From assembly GCF_000152965.1 (NCBI RefSeq), contig NZ_CH902583.1, forward strand, positions 803,343 to 867,342: 64,000 nucleotides of DNA. The letters run 5' to 3'. Below, in pieces: positions 8,111-16,771 of the stretch; the stretch's first letter is position 1, and each line of letters starts with the position of its first letter. Position numbers and translations under genes: made by a program. Source of the stretch: Roseobacter sp. MED193 (GTDB lineage Bacteria > Pseudomonadota > Alphaproteobacteria > Rhodobacterales > Rhodobacteraceae). A model generated the notes under the pieces. It was not told where the DNA came from. It saw only the letters and a list, made by a program, of their open reading frames with translations, and did not search any database.

Positions 8111-8809
8111 TTACAGCCCCAACGCCGCCTTCACCTGATCCAGCACGCCAGAAAGCAGTTCAGGATTGTCCTTGGCCTTGGTCAAGGCTGTGTTCAGCAT
8201 GGTCTTCTTCAAGGCGTCCAGCTCTGAGCCGTTGATCATTTCAATCACCTTGTCAAAGTCGAAACCGTCAAGAGTGAGATACTCGCTCATCCCACCCAGG
8301 GCAGAGCTGGCGCCAGCATCGGTCTGTGCCGCTGCCTCAGTAGCAGTTTCTGTGACAGCGGTTGCAGCTTCAGAGGCGACCTCAGCTGCGGTCTCAGTCG
8401 CCGCTTGGGCTGCGGTCGTGGCGCTCTCGACGGCGGCCTCGGTGGCGGCTGTCGCCGCAGCGCTTGCTGCCTCTGCAACGGAGGCGCCGGCCTCTACGGC
8501 CTCGGTGGCCGCTTCAACAGCGGCTTCACTGGCGTCGGAGGCAGCCTCGGAAGCTGTTTCAGTCACCTCATCTACCAGGCTTTCAGCCGCCTCGGTCACA
8601 GTTTCAACCGCCTCTTCGGCAGCGGCTTCTGTCTCTTCAACAACCGCTTCCACCTGCTCGTCCACCGCTTCCTCTGCGGTTTCCTCGACCGCAGGAGCAG
8701 TCGTTTGCTGTTCAACAACGTTAGGTTCTGCTTCATTCTGGCTTTGGACATAAAAATAGCCCCCTGCCGCAACAACACCCAGTCCCAAAATTACAAAAAT
8801 CGGCTTCAT
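8111..8809 (-). CDS. Membrane-anchored Ala/Glu/Val/Thr-rich helical protein
   Basis: A 232-residue protein of strongly biased composition. Residues 3-22 form one membrane helix or uncleaved signal anchor (MKPIFVILGLGVVAAGGYFY). Residues about 28-165 are acidic and Ala-rich with imperfect repeats such as TEAAESLVDEVTETASEA, which should form a long helix or coiled coil. The last 55 residues (from about SEYLTLDGFDFDKVIEMING) are ordinary in composition and look like a small globular domain. The layout suggests a spacer that holds the C-terminal domain away from the inner membrane in the periplasm. No function is recognised. The biased codons also create long open frames on the opposite strand, which are artefacts. 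Confidence 0.75.
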   Translation of the reverse strand: MKPIFVILGLGVVAAGGYFYVQSQNEAEPNVVEQQTTAPAVEETAEEAVDEQVEAVVEETEAAAEEAVETVTEAAESLVDEVTETASEAASDASEAAVEAATEAVEAGASVAEAASAAATAATEAAVESATTAAQAATETAAEVASEAATAVTETATEAAAQTDAGASSALGGMSEYLTLDGFDFDKVIEMINGSELDALKKTMLNTALTKAKDNPELLSGVLDQVKAALGL

Positions 8810-9178
8810 GACCTTTACCCTTCATTCACCTGCATCCTTGCAGGCTCGATATCAGGGAGGTGCGCTCAACGGGCGCTTTCCACAAGGGGGAATATCCAGC
8901 AGCATTCCTCATCCAGCCCGATCAGCCAAAGCCTGCCGACAGACTCACCCTTCCAAAGCAACCCGCCGCCAGACCAATTGCCCTAGAGAATTCCCTCTTG
9001 ACCCGAACCAATTTGTGGCCGAGGCCATGTTGCAGAACTAAAACCTTGGATCCTGCTCCAAAAAAACGACAATCCCACGGGAATTCCGCTCAAGCCGCTA
9101 CGGTTGCGCCTTGAAACATTCCACCGTTCCGTTTAAGTTCCGTGCTCGAAATTCGGCAATAATCAAAGGATCAAAGCC
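8810..9178. other. Spacer and infC leader, no gene seen
   Basis: This 369-bp stretch separates the divergent Ala-rich gene and infC. I see no supported coding region. A TTGACC at about 8999 could be a -35 element. The last 20 bases hold the infC ribosome-binding site AAAGGA (9165-9170). A long leader would fit autoregulation of infC, but no defined structure was identified. Confidence 0.45.
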
Positions 9179-9727
9179 ATAGCCCGCAGACCTCATAATG
9201 CGCCGCCGCAACGTGACACCGGCCCGCGCACGAACGAAAAAATTCGCGCCTCTGAAATTCGCCTGATTGGCGCTGATGGCGAAAATGTCGGGGTCGTGCA
9301 CCCTGCCAAGGCTATGGACATGGCAAATGAGGCCGGTCTTGATCTGGTTGAAATTTCGCCCAACGCGACACCTCCTGTCTGCAAGATCATGGACTTTGGT
9401 AAGTTCAAATACGAGCAGCAGAAACGCGAAAGCGAAGCGCGCAAAAAGCAGAAAATCATTGAGGTCAAAGAGGTCAAATTTCGGCCCAACACCGACACCA
9501 ATGACTACAGCGTCAAAATGCGCAATGTGTTCAAATTCCTCGAGGCCGGCGACAAGGTGAAAATCACACTGCGTTTCCGCGGACGCGAAATGGCGCACCA
9601 AAACCTGGGCCGCCAGTTGCTGGAACGCGTCGCCGAAGACGTCAAGGATATGGGCAAGGTTGAAAACATGCCCAAAATGGAAGGCCGCCAAATGGTCATG
9701 ATGATCGGGCCTCTACCCCAGAAATAA
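9179..9727 (+). CDS. infC: Translation initiation factor IF-3 (non-canonical ATA start)
   Basis: IF-3 binds the 30S subunit and checks the start codon and initiator tRNA. The reading frame encodes a full protein of about 182 residues, the family's usual length: an N-terminal domain containing [14 protein letters not shown], the linker with [17 protein letters not shown], and the C-terminal [14 protein letters not shown]. Homology begins at ARRPHNAPP, before any ATG, GTG or TTG; the frame is closed by TAA at 9134. Between that stop and the conserved sequence the candidate starts are ATA at 9179, 8 bases after the Shine-Dalgarno AAAGGA, and ATC at 9170. The E. coli infC start is the rare AUU and is used for autoregulation, so ATA here is plausible. 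A first standard ATG at 9296 would remove 39 conserved residues. Confidence 0.9.
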   Translation: MARRPHNAPPQRDTGPRTNEKIRASEIRLIGADGENVGVVHPAKAMDMANEAGLDLVEISPNATPPVCKIMDFGKFKYEQQKRESEARKKQKIIEVKEVKFRPNTDTNDYSVKMRNVFKFLEAGDKVKITLRFRGREMAHQNLGRQLLERVAEDVKDMGKVENMPKMEGRQMVMMIGPLPQK

Positions 9728-9745
9728 TCCAGACCCTGTTTGGAC

Positions 9746-9783
9746 AAAGCCGCCTCTTCCTTTGTGGAAGAGGCGGCTTTTTT
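9746..9783 (+). terminator. Rho-independent terminator after infC
   Basis: AGCCGCCTCTTCC pairs perfectly with GGAAGAGGCGGCT across a 5-base loop, followed by five T residues. It ends infC as a single-gene unit; rpmI and rplT do not follow. Confidence 0.93.
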
Positions 9784-9881
9784 GTGTCTGGATCCTGGCT
9801 GGCACCAGTAACAGCGAGATCGCAGAAGGGCCAGACAGGTTGCCCCGGCCCAGCCCTTTGCTTCTATTTCAGCCTGTTAGG

Positions 9882-10673
9882 TCAGGCCGCCGCGGCAACC
9901 GCCCGCTTCGTCAGAACGCCAATTAGATGGGCACGATAGGCCTTGGAACCGTGGATATCTGCCATCATGCCATCCGCCGCAACCGACAGGCCATCCAGCG
10001 CATCAGCACTGAAATTTGCACTCAATGCGGCCTCAGCTTCGCTCCAGCGGAAAACCCCATCTTCCGAGGCACCTGTCACAGCCACCCGAACGCCATCCGC
10101 GAATTTGGCCACAAAGACCCCAACAAGGGCAAAGCGCGAGGCCGGCTGGACGAATTTTTGATAGTTTGCTGCCTCCGGCACCGGCAGGCGTACCTGGGTG
10201 ACAATCTCGCCTTCCTCCAGCACTGTGGTGAACAGCCCGTCAAAATAGTCATCCGCCGCAATCTCGCGGCCATTGGTGACAATAGTCGCGCCACTGGCCA
10301 AAGCTGCCGCCGGATAGCAGGCTGCTGGATCATTATTGGCGAGCGAACCGCCAATGGTGCCCCGATTGCGCACCGCAGGATCCCCAATATTGCCCGCCAA
10401 TGCCGCCAATGCCGGATAGCTCTGCGCGACTTCAGCAGCCACAACCCCGTGAGGGGTTGCACCGCCAATACTGACAACACCGCCATCCGTGCTGACCCCC
10501 TGCATCTCTGCAACACCACTCAGCGAGACCAGCTTCGAAGGGCTCGCCAGGCGCTGTTTCAGCGTCGGAATCAGGGTCTGGCCACCACCCAGCGCCTGAG
10601 CCTCATCATCGCTTGCCAGCGCAGCCACCGCATCCGCTATGCTTGTGGGTTTTTCAACATCGAAATTATACAT
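9882..10673 (-). CDS. coxM: Form II CO-dehydrogenase-like FAD-binding medium subunit
   Basis: A 263-residue FAD subunit of a molybdenum hydroxylase. The flavin-binding motifs are ALGGGQTLIPTLKQRL near residues 36-51 and TIGGSLANNDPAA near 108-120, in the order known for CoxM and the xanthine dehydrogenase FAD domain. It passes electrons from the iron-sulfur subunit to an acceptor. It is the last gene of the coxS-coxL-coxM transcription order on the minus strand, 110 bp after coxL. The gap contains a dispersed repeat in the opposite orientation. Confidence 0.9.
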   Translation of the reverse strand: MYNFDVEKPTSIADAVAALASDDEAQALGGGQTLIPTLKQRLASPSKLVSLSGVAEMQGVSTDGGVVSIGGATPHGVVAAEVAQSYPALAALAGNIGDPAVRNRGTIGGSLANNDPAACYPAAALASGATIVTNGREIAADDYFDGLFTTVLEEGEIVTQVRLPVPEAANYQKFVQPASRFALVGVFVAKFADGVRVAVTGASEDGVFRWSEAEAALSANFSADALDGLSVAADGMMADIHGSKAYRAHLIGVLTKRAVAAAA

Positions 10674-10710
10674 TCCGCTTTCCTTCCCAGAACCGGATCT
10701 GCCGGCTCAT

Positions 10711-10758
10711 TCATCTTTCCCAAAATATTCCGGGGAGCACGAGGGGCCGCGCCCCTCG
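10711..10758 (+). repeat. Intergenic AAATATTCC-hairpin repeat, copy 1
   Basis: The box TCATCTTTCCCAAAATATTC (10711-10730) followed by CGGGG is joined to the hairpin GAGGGGC/GCCCCTC. It lies between coxL and coxM and is antisense to both. It shares the box and hairpin design with copies at 28564, 36628 and 48015. Confidence 0.7.
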
Positions 10759-10783
10759 CCCATCCTCTTATCCCGGAGCTTTG

Positions 10784-13153
10784 TTACTCATGCATCGCCG
10801 ACCAGACCCGTGCCGGGCTCAAAGGCATGTCCACATGGGTGATATCCTTGCCCATGGATTGCAAGGCATCCACCACAGCATTTACGACCGCAGGCGGCGA
10901 CCCAATGGCACCAGCTTCACCGCAGCCCTTTACCCCCAAGGGGTTATGAGTACAGGGTGTCTGACAAGAATGGTCCACCTGATAAAATGGCAGATCATCC
11001 GCGCGCGGCATGGCATAGTCCATATAAGAGGCCGACAGGAGCTGCCCCTCATCGTTATAGACAGCCGCCTCAAGCAGCGCCTGACCAATGCCCTGGCCGA
11101 TACCGCCATGGACCTGCCCTTCCACGATCATCGGATTGACCACATTGCCAAAATCATCAGCAGCGGCAAAACGCTCAATGCTGACCTTGCCCGTCTCCGG
11201 GTCCAGCTCCACTTCGCAGGCATAGGCACCTGACGGATAGGTGAAGTTGGCCGGATCATAAAATGCCGTCTCTTCCAGACCAGGCTCGATATCCTCCAGC
11301 GGGTAGTTATGCGGCACATAGGCCGCCAGGGTTACATCGCCCCAGGCCAGGGATTTATCCGTGCCCGCAACCGAGAACTGACCATCCTTCAGCTCGATAT
11401 CCGCATCTGAGGCTTCAAGGATATGGGCGGCGATCTTCTTGGCCTTGGCGATGATCTTCTCTGTGGCACGCACCATGGCAGATCCGCCAACCGCCAACGA
11501 GCGAGACCCATAGGTGCCCATGCCCATTGGCGTATTGGCGGTGTCGCCATGCACGATTTCCACCATGCTCTCATCGATACCAATCATTTCCGCGATCACC
11601 TGCGGGAACGACGTCTCATGCCCCTGTCCATGGCTATGCGACCCCGTCATCACCACCAGACCACCAGTGGCGTTGACCCGCACCGTAGCGCTTTCATAAA
11701 GCCCCGCACGGGCGCCCAGCTGACCCACCAGATTACTGGGGGCAATGCCGCAGGCCTCAATATAGCAGTTCACGCCGAGGCCACGCACCTTACCCTTGGC
11801 TTCGCTGGCCGCGCGCCGCGCGGCAAAACCTGATATATCGGCAATCTCTTCCAGCTTATCCATGGTGGCGTTATAGTCACCGGTGTCATATTCCACCGCC
11901 ACCGGGGTGGCATAGGGGAATTCGGTGATAAAGTTCTGCCGCCGCAGAGCCACCGGATCAACGCCCAACTCGCGCGCGGCTTTGTCGATGACGCGCTCCA
12001 GCTGATAGGTCGCCTCGGGACGGCCCGCCCCGCGATATGCATCCACTGGCACCGTATTGGTGAAGACCGCCTTCACGTTCACATAGATCAGCGGCGTCTT
12101 GTAGTTACCGGCCATCAACGTGCCATGCAGCCAGGTTGGAACCGAGGGCGCAAAGGTCGACAGATAGGCGCCCATATTGGCATAGGTATCGGTGCGCAGC
12201 GCGGTAAAGTTATTGTCCGCATCCAGCGCCAGCTGAATGGTGGAGACATGGTCCCGTCCATGGGCATCCGAGATGAAGGCCTCTGAGCGCGAAGAGGTCC
12301 ATTTCACCGCCCGGTTCAGTGCCTTTGCGGCAAAGGTACAAAAGGCCTCTTCGGCGTAGTGGAAAATCTTGGTGCCAAAGCCACCGCCCACATCCGGTGC
12401 GATGACGCGCAGCTTGTGCTCGGGGATACCCAATACAAAAGCGCCCATCAACAGCCGGATCACATGCGGGTTCTGCGAGGTGGTATAGAGCGTGCTGTCA
12501 CCTGTTGCGCGATTGAAATCGCCCACGGCAACGCGCGGCTCCATCGGGTTCGCGACCAGCCGATTGTTGACCAGCTCTAGCGTCGTCACATGGGCGGCAT
12601 TGGCAAAGGCCTCTTCAACGGCGGGTTTGTTTTCTTCAACAAAACCCCAGTCATAGCAGAGGTTCGAAGTCAGATCGTCATGGACCTTGGTAGCGCCCTC
12701 CTGCACAGCCGCTTTCATATCGATGACCGCTGGTAGTTCTTCCATGTCCAGCTCGATTGCCTCGGCCGCATCACGGGCCTGCTCGGCCGTATCCGCGACA
12801 ACAGCGGCAATGGCATCGCCCACATAGCGCGCCTTGCCCTGGGCCAGAACCGGGTGGGCCGGCTCCTGCATCGCTTCGCCATGCTTATCAGTGATCTGCC
12901 AGCCGCAGGGAATGCCGCCAACGCCTTCAAAATCGGCGCCAGTGAAAATCCGCACCACGCCGGGCATCGCCGAAGCCGCAGCGGTATCAATGGAATTGAT
13001 CCGCGCATGCGCCATATCCGAGCGCAGGAAATGCACATAGGCCTGACCGTTCAGATTAATATCATCGGTGTAATTGCCGGTTCCCGTCAGGAACCTGACG
13101 TCCTCGCGCCGTTTTGGGCTGGCGCCAATGCCAGTATCTTTAGGCATATTCAA
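10784..13153 (-). CDS. coxL: Form II CO-dehydrogenase-like molybdopterin large subunit
   Basis: A 789-residue molybdenum hydroxylase catalytic subunit carrying the Mo-molybdopterin cofactor. The active-site loop reads AYRGAGRPEATY near residue 370, the form II signature; true aerobic CO dehydrogenases of form I have the AYxCSFR loop. The catalytic glutamate region GVKGCGEAGAIGSPP is near the C-terminus. Form II enzymes share the fold and operon but CO oxidation is doubtful for most, so the substrate should be considered unknown. Gene order S-L-M matches form II operons. It is 114 bp downstream of coxS. Confidence 0.93.
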   Translation of the reverse strand: MNMPKDTGIGASPKRREDVRFLTGTGNYTDDINLNGQAYVHFLRSDMAHARINSIDTAAASAMPGVVRIFTGADFEGVGGIPCGWQITDKHGEAMQEPAHPVLAQGKARYVGDAIAAVVADTAEQARDAAEAIELDMEELPAVIDMKAAVQEGATKVHDDLTSNLCYDWGFVEENKPAVEEAFANAAHVTTLELVNNRLVANPMEPRVAVGDFNRATGDSTLYTTSQNPHVIRLLMGAFVLGIPEHKLRVIAPDVGGGFGTKIFHYAEEAFCTFAAKALNRAVKWTSSRSEAFISDAHGRDHVSTIQLALDADNNFTALRTDTYANMGAYLSTFAPSVPTWLHGTLMAGNYKTPLIYVNVKAVFTNTVPVDAYRGAGRPEATYQLERVIDKAARELGVDPVALRRQNFITEFPYATPVAVEYDTGDYNATMDKLEEIADISGFAARRAASEAKGKVRGLGVNCYIEACGIAPSNLVGQLGARAGLYESATVRVNATGGLVVMTGSHSHGQGHETSFPQVIAEMIGIDESMVEIVHGDTANTPMGMGTYGSRSLAVGGSAMVRATEKIIAKAKKIAAHILEASDADIELKDGQFSVAGTDKSLAWGDVTLAAYVPHNYPLEDIEPGLEETAFYDPANFTYPSGAYACEVELDPETGKVSIERFAAADDFGNVVNPMIVEGQVHGGIGQGIGQALLEAAVYNDEGQLLSASYMDYAMPRADDLPFYQVDHSCQTPCTHNPLGVKGCGEAGAIGSPPAVVNAVVDALQSMGKDITHVDMPLSPARVWSAMHE

Positions 13154-13267
13154 ATCTCCTCCCTGGAGGGTGCCGCCCTCGGGCGCACCTCTTGGTTATG
13201 CAGTTTGATCCTTGCGTCTTGATGTCCTCGGGGGCCACACCTCCCAATGAGGCCCAGGAGCGGCGGC

Positions 13268-13753
13268 TTATTCAGCGGCGATAGCAGAGACATCCTGACC
13301 AGATGCGGCCATGATCGCCTTGACGATATTGTGGTAGCCGGTGCAGCGGCAGATATTGCCTTCGAGATACTCACGGATCTCTTGTTCACTGGGCTTTGGG
13401 TTTTCTTTCAACAGAGCGGCAGTCGACATCACCATGCCTGGCGTGCAAAAACCGCACTGCAACCCGTGATGATCCTGAAAGGCCTGCTGAATGGTATTGA
13501 GCGTGCCATCTGGCGCTGCCTGACCTTCGATAGTGGCAACCTCTGCGCCTTCGGCCTCAACGGCCAGCATGGTGCAGGATTTTACCGCAACACCGTTCAC
13601 ATGCACAACGCAGGCACCGCATTGGCTGGTATCACAGCCCACATGTGTTCCGGTAAACCCCAGTTCTTCGCGCAGGAACGACGACAGCAGCGTGCGACCC
13701 TCTGCGTCACCGCTCGCGGCTTTGCCGTTCACGGTCATTGAGACCTTGGTCAT
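13268..13753 (-). CDS. coxS: Form II CO-dehydrogenase-like [2Fe-2S] small subunit
   Basis: A 161-residue subunit with two [2Fe-2S] centres. The plant-type cluster ligands are in [16 protein letters not shown] (residues about 39-54) plus a later CTMLAVE cysteine; the second, C-terminal helical cluster uses CGFCTPGM and [10 protein letters not shown]. It carries electrons from the molybdenum site of CoxL to the FAD of CoxM. It is the first structural gene of the operon; XdhC and the MoeA-like gene lie upstream in the same direction across a 222-bp gap that holds no gene. Confidence 0.93.
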   Translation of the reverse strand: MTKVSMTVNGKAASGDAEGRTLLSSFLREELGFTGTHVGCDTSQCGACVVHVNGVAVKSCTMLAVEAEGAEVATIEGQAAPDGTLNTIQQAFQDHHGLQCGFCTPGMVMSTAALLKENPKPSEQEIREYLEGNICRCTGYHNIVKAIMAASGQDVSAIAAE

Positions 13754-13975
13754 GAATTCCTCCCATTTTGCTACTTATTAGTGGCTGAGAGAAGTTAAGC
13801 ACGGGATTGCGCCTGCGCGAACCCCCTTAAACGCTCCGTCACAAACAATTTTACCGCTTGGCAAAATCTCGCCCCTGCCCGCTGCTGCCTCCTTTCAGAG
13901 GAGGCCGGGCTCGTCACTCTGACAGCCTGCTGTGACACAGGGAATTTGCTCAAATTCTGAGCATCTGGCGCAGAA

Positions 13976-14995
13976 TTAGTCGGACCGGCGCGGCATCGGA
14001 CGGGTGGGAATCTCCTTGAGCAAACCGCCGATGCCCATCCCCGCAATATCAGAGCTTGTGACCCTGCAGCCGCACAGAACCCGCTCCAACACCCAATCGG
14101 CACCATTCAAGGCGGGCGAACGGGCGCATCCTGGCAGGCCAATTACCGGGCGCCCCCTGAAATCGCCAAGAAAAAGCAGATTGCCGGGATCCACCGGCAT
14201 GCCAAAACGCGTTACACTGCCCCCGGCCCGGCGCAACGCCTGCGGCGCCACATCCATCGGGTCCGAAGTGGCAGAGCCCGTGAGGATCAACAAAACCTCC
14301 CCTGGTGCTTCCTCCAGCGCCTTTGCCAGTTCTGCTTCACGGTGTGGCACCACAACCCGGTCGCTCAGGCTGAGCCCCATCCGGTGCAACCGCCCAGCCA
14401 TGGCGCGCCGCCCCTTATCTGCCGGGATCTCTCGACTGACACGGGTTTCAATCAGGCTTGCCGTCGTAAAAACCGGTGGCAGAACATGCAAAGCCCCCGC
14501 AACGCCTGCCCCGGCACGCAGCAACGCTGCCTCCTCGACCCCGTAAGAGATGATCTTGATGGTCGCGATCATCCCATCGGTATCAACCCTGTGGTAGTCC
14601 GGCACAGTAGCAATGGTGATCATCGGATCAACATCGTTCAGCGCTTCAAGCGCCGCGTGATCCAGCCGGACCAGCCCCGCCCCAAGCGCATAGAGATTGA
14701 CCCGCCCCGCCCCGGCTCCAGAGATGCGAATGCCCTGTTTTGCCTCATCCGGCACCAAGGCCTGGGCGAGCGCCAGAGCGGCGGCGTCTTCATGCAGGTC
14801 GCCCTGTTCGAGCCGCGCCACGGTGACCTCGTGATGACCTTCCGCCGCCAGATCGGCCAAATGCTGCGCCGTCAAAGGGGTTCCCTTGGGGATCCGGTAG
14901 CAGAGCTGGGCCTCATAGGGGGGCTGACCAGCCCGCATGGAATGGGCCAAAATCGCCCCTTCCGCCTCAGCCAGTTTGACACTGCCAAATTTCAT
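13976..14995 (-). CDS. MoeA-like molybdopterin-binding protein (cofactor maturation)
   Basis: A 339-residue protein with the MoaB/MogA-like molybdopterin-binding fold in its second half: the motif LILTGSATSDPMDVAPQAL (residues about 229-247) and the later GRPVIGLPGCARSPALNG loop. The first half (MKFGSVKLAEAEGAILAHS) is the domain found on such proteins linked to MocA-type cytidylyltransferases and molybdenum hydroxylase maturation. Its ATG overlaps the xdhC stop by 4 bases (ATGA), so the two are translationally coupled. It probably helps insert or modify the molybdenum cofactor of the CoxSLM enzyme. The nucleotidyltransferase half often fused to this domain is absent. Confidence 0.8.
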   Translation of the reverse strand: MKFGSVKLAEAEGAILAHSMRAGQPPYEAQLCYRIPKGTPLTAQHLADLAAEGHHEVTVARLEQGDLHEDAAALALAQALVPDEAKQGIRISGAGAGRVNLYALGAGLVRLDHAALEALNDVDPMITIATVPDYHRVDTDGMIATIKIISYGVEEAALLRAGAGVAGALHVLPPVFTTASLIETRVSREIPADKGRRAMAGRLHRMGLSLSDRVVVPHREAELAKALEEAPGEVLLILTGSATSDPMDVAPQALRRAGGSVTRFGMPVDPGNLLFLGDFRGRPVIGLPGCARSPALNGADWVLERVLCGCRVTSSDIAGMGIGGLLKEIPTRPMPRRSD

Positions 14996-15975
14996 CCGGC
15001 TTTTCCACGCAGCACCGCCGTCATCTCTGCAAGGATCGCGATAGCGATTTCCGCCGGGCCTGCGGCGCCAATGTCCAGCCCCACAGGGCCGTGAATGCGG
15101 GCGAGATCTGGGTCCGTGAAACCCGCCGCCAGCATCCGTTCAACACGGCTGGCATGGGTGCGTTTGGAGCCCAAAGCGCCAATGTAGAAACATGCCCCAC
15201 GCAGCCCCGCCTCCAGAGCAGGATCATCTAGTTTGGGATCATGGGTGAGCAGCACAAGGGCAGTGCGGGTATCAAGCCCCAGCGCCGCCACGGCTTCATC
15301 CGGCCAGTCGTCCAGCAGGGTGACACCGGGAAATCGCTCTGGTGAGGCAAAGGCCGCACGTGGGTCAATCACCGCAGCATCATAGCCCGCCAGCTGCGCC
15401 ATCGGCACCAACGCCTGAGCAATATGAACAGCACCCACAACCACAAGTCGCAGCGGTGGATTATGCACGGCAACAAAAGTCTCATCGTCCTCTTCGACAC
15501 CGGAACGGTCCAATCGCATCCGTTCGGGATAGGCGTCTTGCAGCAAAACCCCGACGCCGGTGCTTAGGCTTACCTCATAGGCCACTTGGTGGCGGGAGCT
15601 CTGTGCCGCAACCAAGTCTTCGAGCAAAGCCACAGGCAAGGAGCCGCCCACAGGTTCGACCAGAATGCGAATGGTGCCACCACAGGCCAGCCCCACGGCA
15701 AAAGCATCGCCATCGCTGACGCCGTATTCCAGCACCCGGTGCTTGCCATCGGCAAGCGCCTCTTGTGCCTCCATCACCACGGCGCCCTCGACGCAGCCTC
15801 CAGAAACAGAGCCCTCCAGGCGACCATCGCCGCTGACCACCAGCTGCGCGCCGACGCGACGCGGCGCCGATCCCCAGGTCTGCACCACTGTGGCCAGCGC
15901 CGCGCCGCGCCCGGCCTGGTGCCACTCCAATGCGATCTCCGCCGCGCTGGCGAGGCTGCTGGTTTCTTGGGTCAT
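14992..15975 (-). CDS. XdhC/CoxI family molybdenum-cofactor maturation protein
   Basis: A 327-residue protein of the XdhC/CoxI/CoxF family. The N-terminal XdhC domain has ALATVVQTWGSAPRRVGAQL and the conserved GSVSGGCVEGAV; the C-terminal Rossmann domain has LVVVGAVHIAQALVPMAQL and the end HGPVGLDIGAAGPAEIAIAI. XdhC proteins bind the cofactor, promote its sulfuration and hand it to the hydroxylase apoenzyme. Here it heads the coupled pair with the MoeA-like gene upstream of coxS, which fits maturation of that enzyme. Confidence 0.9.
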   Translation of the reverse strand: MTQETSSLASAAEIALEWHQAGRGAALATVVQTWGSAPRRVGAQLVVSGDGRLEGSVSGGCVEGAVVMEAQEALADGKHRVLEYGVSDGDAFAVGLACGGTIRILVEPVGGSLPVALLEDLVAAQSSRHQVAYEVSLSTGVGVLLQDAYPERMRLDRSGVEEDDETFVAVHNPPLRLVVVGAVHIAQALVPMAQLAGYDAAVIDPRAAFASPERFPGVTLLDDWPDEAVAALGLDTRTALVLLTHDPKLDDPALEAGLRGACFYIGALGSKRTHASRVERMLAAGFTDPDLARIHGPVGLDIGAAGPAEIAIAILAEMTAVLRGKAG

Positions 15976-16064
15976 ATGTCCTCCGCTCAGGCGTGATCCT
16001 GCCTGTTCTTGCCCGGAGTGTGCGCATCCGTCAGAGAGGTTTCAAGCTGCAAAACCCATAGGCG

Positions 16065-16106
16065 CAAAAAACATGGCGGCACCTGCAGTCGCATGCAGGT
16101 GCCGCC
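16065..16106 (-). terminator. Terminator after the YeeE/YedE pair
   Basis: GGCGGCACCTGC (16075-16086) pairs perfectly over 12 bp with GCAGGTGCCGCC (16095-16106). Read on the minus strand it is followed three bases later by six T residues, so it terminates transcription arriving from the gene at 16178. The rest of the 202-bp gap (15976-16177) holds no gene. Confidence 0.8.
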
Positions 16107-16177
16107 TGACCAAGTCCGGTCTCAACCGTTTCGTATAAGGCGCACCTCATTTTGGCGCGCCTTTGAGGCCTGCCCGT

Positions 16178-16768
16178 CTACTCAGCGGGCTGGGTGACAG
16201 GGCCTGTGCCGATGATGCGCTCAGGCAGAGCAAAGGCGACGACAATAAAGACTGCGCCGAGCAAGAGCCCCAGCAGATCCCCAGGCAGCGCGGTCAGTCC
16301 ATCGAATTTGCCCCCTGGAACCGCGCCCAGGGTGACTTTACCGCCGGCAACGCTGTCCAGCAGCCCGCTGGCTTTCCAGCTGGGGTAGGTCAGCATATAG
16401 GCGGCTGCACCAAACAGGCCCCCAGCGATAAAGAACAAAGCGTCCTTGCGCCCCGAGGCCGCTGCAACCACGCCGGTACCAGGACAATAGCCCGCCAGCG
16501 CCCAACCGGCCCCCAGCATCAACCCACCGATAAAGACCCCGATATAGGCCGCTTTGACTGACATGTGACCCACATCCACCAGGCCCAGCATCTGACCGCC
16601 AAACATCAGCACCGATCCGGTGCCGATGGCCAGCATGATCGATTTTGCCAGGTTCAGATTTGTCAGGTTCAGCATTTTGCCAATGTAGTTTGGATTGGAA
16701 GCGCCAACCCGGTCGAGCACCGCCCCAAAAGCGGCCCCAATCACCAGCGCAAGAAGAATAGATGTCAT
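16178..16768 (-). CDS. YeeE/YedE family sulfur transporter, second subunit (PmpB-like)
   Basis: A 196-residue membrane protein with about four to five helices. The conserved cysteine motif GYCPGTGVVAAASGRKDAL lies near residues 88-106, and GLMLGAGWALAG precedes it. It starts 3 bases after the first subunit. Half-size YeeE/YedE proteins work as pairs and are linked to import of reduced sulfur such as thiosulfate or sulfane sulfur. Regulation by the two operators at 17337 and 17397 is likely. Confidence 0.85.
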   Translation of the reverse strand: MTSILLALVIGAAFGAVLDRVGASNPNYIGKMLNLTNLNLAKSIMLAIGTGSVLMFGGQMLGLVDVGHMSVKAAYIGVFIGGLMLGAGWALAGYCPGTGVVAAASGRKDALFFIAGGLFGAAAYMLTYPSWKASGLLDSVAGGKVTLGAVPGGKFDGLTALPGDLLGLLLGAVFIVVAFALPERIIGTGPVTQPAE

Positions 16769-16771
16769 GGC

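Noticed and set aside
8166-8753. Long plus-strand frames opposite the Ala/Glu-rich gene
   Set aside because: They are low-complexity reflections (Ser/Ala/Val or Arg/Pro) of the repeated GCC/GAA codons; the minus-strand reading has a membrane anchor and a normal C-terminal domain.
9927-10949. A 340-codon plus-strand frame over coxM and its downstream gap
   Set aside because: It spans a well-supported minus-strand gene and an intergenic repeat, and its product is Arg/Cys-rich with no recognisable domain.
10784-13753. True aerobic CO dehydrogenase (form I)
   Set aside because: The active-site loop is AYRGAGR, not AYxCSFR, and the order is S-L-M, not M-S-L.
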